Positions 1 through 6,811 are shown, numbered from the stretch's first letter. The stretch: 7,235 nucleotides of DNA from Betaproteobacteria bacterium (GCA_009922405.1 RFVZ01000131.1:1-7235); one strand, 5' to 3'. The notes: generated by a model not told the origin, from the sequence alone. Translations and numbers: made by a program.

Positions 1-1386
1 GAAGACACCCGGCCCTACGAGTGCGACGGGCTCTCGATGTACCGGCAGTTACCCATGGTGGTGGTCCTGCCCGAGACAGAGGCGCACGTGATTCAGGTCC
101 TGAGGATCTGTCGCGGTCTGGCGGTACCGGTCGTCGCACGGGGCGCCGGAACTGGACTTTCGGGTGGGGCGATGCCCCATGCCGAGGGCGTGCTGCTGGG
201 GATGGCCAAATTCAATCGGATCACCCAAGTCGACCCGCTCGCTCGAACGGCCACGGTTCAGCCCGGGGTGCGCAATCTCGCAATCAGTGAGGCGGCTGCC
301 CCGTACGGACTTTATTACGCGCCCGATCCTTCTTCGCAGATTGCGTGCAGCATCGGCGGCAACATTGCTGAGAACTCGGGCGGTGTGCATTGCCTAAAGT
401 ATGGTTTGACCGTTCATAACGTGCTTCGAGCCCGTGTGGTGACAATCGATGGGGAAGTTATCGAACTCGGTGGACTGGCTCCCGATGCGCCAGGACTGGA
501 TTTGCTCGCGCTCTACGTCGGCTCTGAGGGAATGCTGGGCGTGTTGACCGAGGCGACCGTCCGACTGGTGCCCAAGCCCAAGCTGGCTCGGGTCATCATG
601 GCGTCATTTGCCACGGTTGAGGCTGCAGGCGATGCCGTCAATGCCGTGATTTCTGCTGGCATCATTCCTGCCGGTTTGGAAATGATCGACCGCAAGGGCG
701 TTGCGATGGTCGAGCCTTTCGCCAAAGCCGGTTACGACCTCGACGCAGCTGCCATTCTGCTCTGCGAATCCGATGGCACCCCCGAAGAGGTCGCCGAAGA
801 AATCGCCCACATGCAGCAGGTCTTCGAGCAGGCTGGCGCAACGCGTTTTGCCGTATCGCGTGACGAGTCCGAGCGCCTGCGGTTCTGGGCGGGACGAAAA
901 AACGCGTTTCCGGCCGCCGGTCGGGTTTCCCCAGATTATTACTGCATGGACGGGACCATCCCACGCAAACGCCTGGGTGAGGTTCTCAATGCGATCGCGG
1001 CGATGGAGGAGCGTTATCAGTTGCGCTGTGCCAACGTGTTTCACGCGGGCGACGGCAACCTGCACCCACTGATTTTGTTTGATGCCAACGATCGTGACGA
1101 ACTGGCTCGGGCCGATGCTTTTGGGGTCGAGATTCTGGAGTTGTGCGTGGCCGTTGGCGGAACCGTCACGGGGGAGCATGGTGTCGGGATTGAGAAGATC
1201 AACCAGATGTGCTCACAGTTCTCCCGCGACGAACTCGACTACTTTCTGGCGGTCAAAAAAGCGTTTGATCCCATGGCCCTGCTCAACCCAGAAAAGCTGA
1301 TTCCGACTTTGCATCGGTGCGCTGAGTACGGGCGCATGCGAGTGCATGGTGGGCAGTTGCCATTCGTTGACTTGCCCCGGTTCTGA
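1..1386 (+). CDS. glcD: Glycolate oxidase/dehydrogenase FAD-binding subunit GlcD (5'-truncated by window edge)
   Basis: Flavoprotein catalytic subunit that oxidises glycolate to glyoxylate in the GlcDEF complex at the inner face of the cytoplasmic membrane. The frame is open from base 1 and the first residues visible (EDTRPYECDGLSMYRQLP) match the GlcD N-terminal region, so the true start lies upstream and the Met at 37 is internal. Counting from base 1, the PCMH-type FAD domain shows VARGAGTGLSGG (about 45-56), DPSSQIACSIGGNIAENSGG and VGSEGMLGVLTEA. The C-terminal FAD-linked oxidase domain shows FHAGDGNLHP, GGTVTGEHGVGIEK and the closing KKAFDPMALLNPEKLIP. The 461 visible residues against about 499 in the E. 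coli protein suggest that roughly 35-40 are missing. The stop TGA is one base from the glcE start, so the two are very likely cotranscribed and coupled. D-lactate dehydrogenases share this fold, but the glcE and glcF neighbours favour GlcD. Confidence 0.95.
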   Translation, partial: EDTRPYECDGLSMYRQLPMVVVLPETEAHVIQVLRICRGLAVPVVARGAGTGLSGGAMPHAEGVLLGMAKFNRITQVDPLARTATVQPGVRNLAISEAAAPYGLYYAPDPSSQIACSIGGNIAENSGGVHCLKYGLTVHNVLRARVVTIDGEVIELGGLAPDAPGLDLLALYVGSEGMLGVLTEATVRLVPKPKLARVIMASFATVEAAGDAVNAVISAGIIPAGLEMIDRKGVAMVEPFAKAGYDLDAAAILLCESDGTPEEVAEEIAHMQQVFEQAGATRFAVSRDESERLRFWAGRKNAFPAAGRVSPDYYCMDGTIPRKRLGEVLNAIAAMEERYQLRCANVFHAGDGNLHPLILFDANDRDELARADAFGVEILELCVAVGGTVTGEHGVGIEKINQMCSQFSRDELDYFLAVKKAFDPMALLNPEKLIPTLHRCAEYGRMRVHGGQLPFVDLPRF

Positions 1387-1387
1387 G

Positions 1388-2500
1388 ATGTCCGAGACCG
1401 TAACCAACCGCTTGCGCCAGCAGATTTTGGCCGCTCGCGAGAGCGGCACGACATTAACCCCGATAGGCGGTGGAACGAAAGCCTTCTATGGCAATCGCGG
1501 AATGGAGCCCTCGTCCTCTAAGCCCCAGCCCCTCTCGACTCATGAACTGACGGGGATCGTGGCTTACGAGCCCAGCGAATTGGTGGTGGTGGCCCGCTCC
1601 GGCACGCGCCTTTCGGAACTCGAGTCCGCCCTGGCCGAACGCGGACAAATGCTCGGTTTCGAACCACCGCATTTTGGCCCTGGCGCCACGATTGGCGGGT
1701 GCGTGGCGGCCGGTCTCTCGGGCCCGCGCCGGATGGCTGCGGGTGCTGTGCGCGATTTCGTCCTGGGTGTGCGCCTCCTTGATTCGAACGGATTGACGCT
1801 TTCGTTTGGCGGTCAGGTCATGAAGAATGTCGCTGGTTACGATGTGGCGCGATTGATGGCCGGATCACTTGGGACCTTGGGTCTGTTGACCGAGGTTTCT
1901 CTCAAGGTTTTGCCTTGCCCTGCAGCCGAATCGACGCTTCATGTGCCAATGACGCAGGCGGAGGCTTTACTGGCGTTCGATCGCTGGTCGAGCCAGCCCT
2001 TGCCAATTTCTGCAATGACCTGGTTGGATGATGTTGCATCGATCCGTTTCTCGGGCGCTCGCGCTGCGGTCCAGGCTGCTCTGCAAGAGCTTGGTCGGGG
2101 CCAGGTGGCTGAAGACCCCCAATTGGCTCAAGCGTTTTGGACTGCGTTACGCGAACAGACCCATCCGTTCTTTCAAGGTCCGCCAGCGTCCGAGAAGACA
2201 CTCTGGCGTCTGGCCTTACCCGCCCGCGTGGCACCGATCCAAATTCCCGGCGCGACATCTACCTTGATCGAGTGGGGCGGCGCCCAGCGCTGGATCTATA
2301 GCGCCGCAGACGCGTCGGAGGTTCGATCGATCGTGGCAGGCGCTGGCGGGCATGCGACCAGGTTTCGCTCGCCAGGGGCGTCAGCCGATGACGTATTTAC
2401 AGCGCTCGCACCCGCGTTGCTGAAGATTCATCGCAACCTTAAGAACGCCTTCGATCCGCAAGGTCTATTCAACCCCGGACGCCTTCACCCTCAGGCTTGA
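1388..2500 (+). CDS. glcE: Glycolate oxidase FAD-binding subunit GlcE
   Basis: Second flavin subunit of the glycolate oxidase complex, related to GlcD but shorter, and required together with GlcD and GlcF for activity in E. coli. The 370-residue product (E. coli about 350) carries a PCMH-type FAD-binding domain: PIGGGTK (25-31), FGPGATIGGCVAAGLSGP (96-113) and VMKNVAGYDVARLMAGSLG (144-162). It ends with the typical HRNLKNAFDPQGLFNPGRL. I chose ATG 1388 because the protein then begins MSETVTNRLRQQ, at normal family length. An in-frame ATG at 1346 would overlap glcD by 41 bases and add 14 residues (beginning MVGSCHSLTCPG) with no resemblance to the family. No strong Shine-Dalgarno precedes 1388, so translation is probably coupled to termination of glcD one base upstream. 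glcF follows four bases after the stop. Confidence 0.95.
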   Translation: MSETVTNRLRQQILAARESGTTLTPIGGGTKAFYGNRGMEPSSSKPQPLSTHELTGIVAYEPSELVVVARSGTRLSELESALAERGQMLGFEPPHFGPGATIGGCVAAGLSGPRRMAAGAVRDFVLGVRLLDSNGLTLSFGGQVMKNVAGYDVARLMAGSLGTLGLLTEVSLKVLPCPAAESTLHVPMTQAEALLAFDRWSSQPLPISAMTWLDDVASIRFSGARAAVQAALQELGRGQVAEDPQLAQAFWTALREQTHPFFQGPPASEKTLWRLALPARVAPIQIPGATSTLIEWGGAQRWIYSAADASEVRSIVAGAGGHATRFRSPGASADDVFTALAPALLKIHRNLKNAFDPQGLFNPGRLHPQA

Positions 2501-2504
2501 ATGC

Positions 2505-3839
2505 ATGGAAACTCACCTCGCTGATTGGTTGCAGGGCACGCGCGATGGCCAAGAAGCCGAGGCGATTTTGCGCCGTTGCGTGCATTGCGGTTTTTGCACT
2601 GCAACCTGTCCAACATACCAACTGCTGGGCGATGAACTCGACGGGCCGCGTGGCAGAATTTATCTGATCAAACAGGTTGTCGAAGGGGGCAAACCGACGG
2701 CCGCGACCCAATTACATCTCGACCGCTGCCTGACCTGTCGCAACTGCGAAACGACTTGTCCTTCAGGCGTCGAATATGGGCGTCTGATTGATATCGGACG
2801 GCGCCTTGTGGATCAGCAGGTCGAGCGCCCTGCAGCACAGCGCGCGGTGCGCGGATTGCTGCAAGAAACATTGACGCGACGCTGGGTATTTGACCCGGCG
2901 ATGCGGGTTGGACAGGCCGTTCGCGAGATGTTGCCCGCGGCCCTCAAAGAGAAGGTTCCTGCGCGTCGCAGCCCGGGCGTCTGGCCCACTAAGGTGGCGG
3001 GTGATGCAAAGTTTCAGCGACGTGTTTTTCTGATCAACGGCTGCGTACAGCCCGCGATGATGCCCTCGATCGATGCCGCGACTGCGCGTGTCCTGGCCGC
3101 TATTGGAGTAAACGTTTCTTACGCTCAGGAGTCAGGATGTTGCGGAGCAATTCGTCATCATCTCGATGATCAGAATGGCGCGCTTGAAGACGCTCGTCGC
3201 AATATCGATGCGTGGTTCCCGGCCCTCGAAGCCCAAGCCGTGGAAGCGATCGTGGTGAACGCCTCGGGTTGCGGTGCTGCGGTTAAAGAGTACGGACATT
3301 GGCTGGCCGATGATGTTGCCTACGCGGATCGGGCCCAGCGCGTGTCGGCCTCGGTGCGCGATCTAAGTGAGTTTTTGGCGGCAGAGGTTGATCGCTTGGG
3401 CGACCTGATTGGCTCAAACCACTCGGGCAAGCCGGTCCAAGACCCCAAACATGCTCAGTCTCAGCGGATCGCTTTTCATCCGCCCTGCACCCTGCAGCAT
3501 GGCCAAAAATTGGGTGGCGTTGTCGAAGCGCTACTGGACCGTTTGATGGATCGCCTGGCTGAGGTTGCGGCCAGAGTCGATTCCGAAAAAGCGCCGGTCG
3601 CCAAGCGAGTGGCCTTTTCAGAGTCGCACCTGTGCTGCGGTTCGGCCGGGACCTACTCGGTGCTTCAGCCTGAAATTTCGGCCCAACTACGCGACCGTAA
3701 ATTGGCCAACATCGATATCAGCCAGCCCGATTTAATCCTGTCGGCCAATATCGGCTGCATCACCCATTTGCAAAATGGGACCGTGACGCCGGTCCGGCAT
3801 TGGGTTGAGTGGCTAGATGGCCTTATTCAATTGCCTTGA
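2505..3839 (+). CDS. glcF: Glycolate oxidase iron-sulfur subunit GlcF
   Basis: Iron-sulfur subunit that passes electrons from the flavin subunits towards the quinone pool. The N-terminus has two 4Fe-4S cysteine sets: CVHCGFCTATCP (C25, C28, C31, C35) and CLTCRNCETTCP (C75, C78, C81, C85). Two cysteine-rich CCG-type domains follow: C180 in INGCVQP with SGCCGAIRHH (C212, C213), then FHPPCTLQH (C328) with SHLCCGSAGTY (C377, C378) and NIGC (C418). All expected cysteines appear present. At 444 residues it is longer than E. coli GlcF (about 407). The extra length seems to lie in a polar stretch at about 300-320 and a charged stretch at about 348-370, both flanking the second CCG domain. The start follows the glcE stop by four bases without a clear Shine-Dalgarno, suggesting coupling. 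The last 17 bases overlap the end of pntB on the other strand. Confidence 0.95.
   Translation: METHLADWLQGTRDGQEAEAILRRCVHCGFCTATCPTYQLLGDELDGPRGRIYLIKQVVEGGKPTAATQLHLDRCLTCRNCETTCPSGVEYGRLIDIGRRLVDQQVERPAAQRAVRGLLQETLTRRWVFDPAMRVGQAVREMLPAALKEKVPARRSPGVWPTKVAGDAKFQRRVFLINGCVQPAMMPSIDAATARVLAAIGVNVSYAQESGCCGAIRHHLDDQNGALEDARRNIDAWFPALEAQAVEAIVVNASGCGAAVKEYGHWLADDVAYADRAQRVSASVRDLSEFLAAEVDRLGDLIGSNHSGKPVQDPKHAQSQRIAFHPPCTLQHGQKLGGVVEALLDRLMDRLAEVAARVDSEKAPVAKRVAFSESHLCCGSAGTYSVLQPEISAQLRDRKLANIDISQPDLILSANIGCITHLQNGTVTPVRHWVEWLDGLIQLP
3823..3839. other. Tail-to-tail overlap of glcF and pntB coding ends
   Basis: The pntB stop (TAA on the minus strand, 3825-3823) lies inside glcF, whose own stop TGA is at 3837-3839. 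The convergent operons therefore share 17 coding bases and leave no intergenic space. I see no GC-rich hairpin followed by a T run in either direction at the junction, so transcripts from each side may run into the opposite gene unless termination is Rho-dependent or lies further on. Confidence 0.95.
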
Positions 3840-5289
3840 CCATGTCCTCGACGACTTTCTTGGCATCGCCAAAGACCATCATGGTCCGGTCCAGATAAAA
3901 CAACTCGTTGTCCAGACCGGCATAGCCTGACGCCATCGATCGCTTATTGACAATGATCGTCCGGGCCTTGTAGGCCTCCAGAATTGGCATCCCGGCGATC
4001 GCGCTTTGTGGGTCGGTCTTGGCTGCTGGGTTCACCACGTCATTCGCACCCAGCACCAGAACGACATCGGTCTGGCCAAACTCTGGGTTGATGTCTTCCA
4101 TCTCCACCACCTGCTCGTAGGGCACTTCGGCCTCGGCTAGCAGAACATTCATGTGGCCCGGCATCCGGCCAGCAACCGGATGAATTGCATAGCGCACGTT
4201 GACGCCGCGGTGGGTGAGTTTTTCAGCCAGTTCCTTGAGGGCATGCTGGGCCCGGGCAACCGCCAGGCCATAACCCGGCACGATGATCACGCTCTCGGCA
4301 TTGCCCAGCAGGAACGCTGCATCGTCCGGTGAGCCGCTGCGAACATTGCGCTGGACGCCACCGGCCCCAGCAGCCGCTGGGTTCGTGGCCTCTCCACCAA
4401 AGCCGCCCAGGATGACGTTGAAAAACGAGCGATTCATCGCCTTGCACATGATGTAACTCAGGATGGCACCCGAACTACCCACGAGCGAACCCGCGACGAT
4501 CAACATCGCATTGTTCAGAGAGAAACCGATGCCGGCCGCGGCCCACCCCGAATAACTATTGAGCATCGAGACAACCACGGGCATATCCGCTCCGCCAATC
4601 GGAATGATGATCAAAACGCCAAGAATGAAAGCGATCAGCATCATGGCCAGAAATGGGACCCATGCAGGCTCAACTCCGGGTGCGAAGGCATAAACCAGCC
4701 CGAACCCGATCATTGCGATGGCCAGTACGAGATTGAGCACATGTTGTCCGGGGAACACCACCGGGGCACCCTGGAAGAGACGGAACTTGTACTTGCCCGA
4801 CAACTTGCCGAAGGCGATCACCGAGCCCGAGAAGGTGATTGCACCGATGGCCGTTCCAAGGAACAGTTCGATCCGGTTGCCCAGTGGAATCGCATCGCCA
4901 CCGAGCTTGACGATCCCTAAAGCCCGAGGCTCCGAGACGGCCGCGACGGCAATACAGACGGCTGCCAGACCGATCAGTGAATGCATAAGAGCAACCAGCT
5001 CGGGCATCTTCGTCATTTCAACGCGATTGGCTGCGACCGCCCCAATGCCACCGCCGACGATCAAACCGCCAAACAGCAGGGCAAGGCCACTGGGAAGGTG
5101 AGCTGCCGCCTCGGGCGTGGTTGTCAGCTGGGTGATGGCCGCGAGCGTCGTGACGATTGCGATCGCCATCCCGGCCATGCCGAAGGCATTGCCGCGGCGG
5201 GCAGTGGTCGGGTGAGAGAGTCCCTTGAGTGCCTGAATCAGACAGACCGAGGCCACCAGATACAGGAGCGCTACGAGATTGGCGTTCAT
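3823..5289 (-). CDS. pntB: NAD(P) transhydrogenase subunit beta PntB
   Basis: Membrane and NADP(H)-binding subunit of proton-translocating transhydrogenase, which uses the proton gradient to drive NADH + NADP+ to NAD+ + NADPH. The 488-residue product (E. coli about 462) begins with several hydrophobic helices (about 4-20, 37-53, 68-86, 98-118, 140-160, 184-202, 210-230 and more to about 295). His103 in LMHSLIGLAA corresponds in position to the conserved proton-channel histidine (beta-His91 of E. coli). A Gly/Ala-rich linker follows, then the soluble NADP domain with PGYGLAVARAQHA (338-350), PVAGRMPGHMNVLLAEAEVP (371-390), GANDVVNPAAKTDP (414-427) and NKRSMASGYAGLDNELF (448-464). The gene appears intact. 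Its ATG overlaps the pntAB stop as ATGA, with GGAG (5300-5297) seven bases upstream. Function depends on PntAA, which looks broken here. Confidence 0.96.
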   Translation of the reverse strand: MNANLVALLYLVASVCLIQALKGLSHPTTARRGNAFGMAGMAIAIVTTLAAITQLTTTPEAAAHLPSGLALLFGGLIVGGGIGAVAANRVEMTKMPELVALMHSLIGLAAVCIAVAAVSEPRALGIVKLGGDAIPLGNRIELFLGTAIGAITFSGSVIAFGKLSGKYKFRLFQGAPVVFPGQHVLNLVLAIAMIGFGLVYAFAPGVEPAWVPFLAMMLIAFILGVLIIIPIGGADMPVVVSMLNSYSGWAAAGIGFSLNNAMLIVAGSLVGSSGAILSYIMCKAMNRSFFNVILGGFGGEATNPAAAGAGGVQRNVRSGSPDDAAFLLGNAESVIIVPGYGLAVARAQHALKELAEKLTHRGVNVRYAIHPVAGRMPGHMNVLLAEAEVPYEQVVEMEDINPEFGQTDVVLVLGANDVVNPAAKTDPQSAIAGMPILEAYKARTIIVNKRSMASGYAGLDNELFYLDRTMMVFGDAKKVVEDMVKAIE

Positions 5290-5606
5290 GCTGCGTCTCC
5301 GCCTTTGGCTGCCTTGGGTTCCTTGCGCCGGAACATTTCCAGCATGCGCCGTGTGACCAGAAATCCCCCAAAAACATTCACCGCGGCGAGCGCGACCGCC
5401 AAGGTGCCCATGGTCTGGCCCACGGGGCCTTCGGTGAGGGCGGCCGCCAGCATGGCACCCACGATGACGATCGCCGAAATGGCATTTGTGACCGCCATCA
5501 ACGGCGTGTGAAGGGCGGGGGTAACGTTCCAGACCACGTGATAGCCGACGTAAATCGCCAACACAAAAATGATCAGATTGGTCACGCCGGGGCTGAGCGC
5601 ATCCAT
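5286..5606 (-). CDS. pntAB: NAD(P) transhydrogenase subunit alpha 2 (membrane segment) PntAB
   Basis: Small integral membrane subunit equal to the C-terminal membrane part of single-chain PntA such as that of E. coli. In the split, three-gene form it joins PntB to build the proton channel. The product has 106 residues with hydrophobic segments at about 9-26, 42-58 and 66-84. The diagnostic stretch VWNVTPALHTPLMAVTNAI lies at 25-43, and a basic tail (RRMLEMFRRKEPKAAK) would lie on the cytoplasmic side. GGAG at 5617-5614 stands seven bases before the ATG. Its TGA overlaps the pntB ATG by four bases (ATGA), indicating coupled translation. The gene appears intact, and it lies 55 bases downstream of the restored pntAA stop. 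Confidence 0.95.
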   Translation of the reverse strand: MDALSPGVTNLIIFVLAIYVGYHVVWNVTPALHTPLMAVTNAISAIVIVGAMLAAALTEGPVGQTMGTLAVALAAVNVFGGFLVTRRMLEMFRRKEPKAAKGGDAA

Positions 5607-5632
5607 GGGTTTTCTCCGGGGTACTTAAGGGG

Positions 5633-5673
5633 TTGCGCGCGATAAAAAAGGATCAGGGGGATCAGGCGCGCAA
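5633..5673. repeat. 8-bp inverted repeat at the end of pntAA / pntAA-pntAB gap
   Basis: TTGCGCGC (5633-5640) and GCGCGCAA (5666-5673) are perfect inverted arms around a 25-base loop. The hairpin covers the restored pntAA stop codon and lies upstream of the pntAB ribosome-binding site. The loop holds a short T run on the minus strand (5649-5644), but not directly after a stem, so this is not a standard terminator. A role in mRNA processing or in setting PntAB/PntB levels is possible but only inferred. Confidence 0.5.
5650..5667. repeat. Tandem 9-bp near-repeat (GGATCAGGG / GGATCAGGC)
   Basis: Two adjacent nine-base units differing only at the last base lie at 5650-5658 and 5659-5667, within the hairpin around the restored pntAA stop. 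This is probably a small slippage duplication of no known role. Confidence 0.6.
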
Positions 5674-6743
5674 GACCTGACCGTCACGGCACATCAGTAC
5701 CGCGCGGACAATTTCATCCTCGGTATCGACGTGCAGGTTGCCCTGCGCATCGATGACGAGCTTAAGGAAGTCGAGCACGTTGCGCGCATAAAGTGCGCTG
5801 GCATCCGCGGCGAGCATGGCAGGCAAATTGGTTTCGCCAACGATGACGATGCCATGCTCGTAACCGATGCGATGGTCGCCGCCATATCCACGATGACGGC
5901 CCCTGCCCGCATGGCGGCGACCATCGCATCGGTTACGAGCAAGGGCGCGGCGCGACCTGGAATCAGCGCCGTCGTGATCACCACATCGGCCAGCGCAACC
6001 CGCTCAGCGACCAGCACACCTTGCCGACGTTTGTAATCATCGCCCATCTCGCGCGCGTACCCGCCCTGGCCTTTGGCAAGGGTGGCTTCTTCGGCGGTCA
6101 ACGGGACTTCGACGAACTTGGCGCCAAGGGACTCGACCTGTTCTTTGACATCGGGGCGAACATCAAAAGCTTCAACCACTGCGCCGAGCCGTTTGGCGGT
6201 CGCAATCGCCTGCAGTCCAGCCACGCCCGCGCCCAACACCAGGACCCGTGCGGCCTTGACCGTGCCCGCTGCCGTCATCAACATCGGAAAAAAGCGCGGG
6301 TAAACATTCGAAGCAATCAGTACCGCCTTGTAGCCGGCAATGTTGGCCTGGCTCGACAGCACATCCAGGCTCTGCGCACGGGTAATCCGCGGTGCGGCTT
6401 CCAGTGCAAAGGCGGTTAGGCCGGCAGCGGCCATTGCCTCGAGCCCGTGACGATCGAATGGGTCCAACATCCCGACTACGGCCGCGCCGCGCCGCATTTG
6501 GTTAAGTTCCGCCGCTTGGGGCGATCGCACTTTGAGGACGAGGTCGCAACTGAATGCTGATTCGGGGGCAACGATCTCAGCACCAGCTGCCGCATAGGCG
6601 GCGTCTGTCTGGGCCGCGGGCAAACCAGCCCCAGCCTGAACCAGAACCTGATGGCCTGCGGCGACCAATTTTTTGACCGTTTCCGCCGTTCCCGCCACCC
6701 TGACTTCGCCGGGGCGCGTTTCGGTCGGAATGCCGATACGCAT
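5662..6743 (-). pseudogene. pntAA: NAD(P) transhydrogenase subunit alpha 1 (PntAA), disrupted by an internal inverted duplication
   Basis: NAD(H)-binding subunit of split transhydrogenase. Residues 1-289 are normal for the family: MRIGIPTETRPGEVRVA, AQSLDVLSSQANIAGYKAV (123-141), MTAAGTVKAARVLVLGAGVAG (156-176, dinucleotide fold), DVRPDVKEQVESLGAKFVEV (194-213), TTALIPGRAAPLLV and AGAVIVDMAA (280-289). The family then expects an E-x-GGN type stretch leading to a HGV-I-VG motif. Instead the DNA holds the reverse complement of bases just read (see the 5855-5941 repeat), and the frame runs into an unrelated tail ending at 5694 (349 residues). The true C-terminus, HGIVIVGETNLPAMLAADAS onwards (64 residues), is intact in another frame from 5856 to the TGA at 5664-5662. 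A -1 (or +2) shift plus loss of roughly 15-20 native residues separates the parts. Start ATG 6743 has AAGGAG six bases upstream; the in-frame ATG at 6761 lies upstream of that signal. The gene is probably inactive if the lesion is real rather than artefactual. Confidence 0.85.
5855..5941. repeat. 31-bp perfect inverted repeat inside pntAA (fold-back duplication)
   Basis: The arms at 5855-5885 and 5911-5941 are exact reverse complements over all 31 bases, separated by 25 bases (5886-5910). Pairing stops at 5886/5910 on the inside and 5854/5942 on the outside. Read along the minus strand, the first arm (5941-5911) encodes normal PntA residues LVTDAMVAAM, so it is the source copy. The second (5885-5855) is foreign to the protein and marks the frame break. 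The transcript could fold this into a very stable hairpin. Confidence 0.97.
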
Positions 6744-6749
6744 GGCTAA

Positions 6750-6755
6750 CTCCTT
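6750..6755 (-). promoter_or_regulatory. Ribosome-binding site deciding the pntAA start
   Basis: On the minus strand AAGGAG (6755-6750) stands six bases before the ATG at 6743-6741. It fixes this ATG as the start rather than the in-frame ATG at 6761-6759, which would place the signal inside the coding region. The resulting N-terminus MRIGIPTETRPGE matches the family start. Confidence 0.85.
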
Positions 6756-6780
6756 CTGCATTAGGTAATCGTGCTCTGAA

Positions 6781-6810
6781 TTGTTGAGTCTATTTAGCCG
6801 GTCTTATAGC
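6781..6810 (+). promoter_or_regulatory. Weak candidate promoter for mnmA
   Basis: TTGTTG (6781-6786) and TATAGC (6805-6810) are separated by 18 bases and resemble sigma-70 elements at 3/6 and 4/6 positions. The -10 overlaps the candidate pnt -10 on the other strand. A start near 6817 would leave a leader of about 95 bases. The match is poor and could be chance. Confidence 0.2.
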
Positions 6811-6811
6811 A
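6803..6811 (-). promoter_or_regulatory. Candidate extended -10 promoter for the pnt operon
   Basis: On the minus strand the sequence TGCTATAAG (6811-6803) joins the TGn extension to a -10 hexamer TATAAG that differs from TATAAT only at the last base. No good -35 is seen at the usual distance, which is tolerable for an extended -10 promoter. The start would fall near 6796, giving a leader of about 50 bases to the pntAA ATG. Sequence match only. Confidence 0.35.

Noticed and set aside
604..1179. Minus-strand 191-codon open frame opposite glcD
   Set aside because: It lies wholly inside glcD, whose motifs are continuous there, and its translation resembles no known family.
1346..1387. Upstream start for glcE at 1346
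   Set aside because: It overlaps glcD by 41 bases and the added 14 residues do not resemble GlcE; ATG 1388 gives the normal N-terminus.
4718..5645. Long plus-strand open frames opposite pntB and pntAB
   Set aside because: They are shadows of well-conserved minus-strand genes in GC-rich DNA and have no recognisable protein features.
5855..5941. Programmed -1 ribosomal frameshift in pntAA driven by the hairpin
   Set aside because: No slippery heptamer is seen before the stem. A shift would also not recover the conserved segment that is absent from the DNA; reading the region in the alternative frame gives non-PntA residues through the repeat.
5855..5941. Small invertible switch, transposon end pair or miniature mobile element
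   Set aside because: The spacer is only 25 bases and is normal pntAA coding sequence, no target-site duplication or recombinase gene is present, and one arm is itself native coding sequence.
5731..6036. Plus-strand open frame of 101 codons containing LVTDAMVAA
   Set aside because: It is antisense to pntAA; the PntA-like peptide appears there only because the inverted copy puts the same bases on the plus strand.
6744..6761. Upstream start for pntAA at 6761
   Set aside because: The AAGGAG signal lies downstream of it and is correctly spaced for ATG 6743, which gives the standard MRIGIPTE start.
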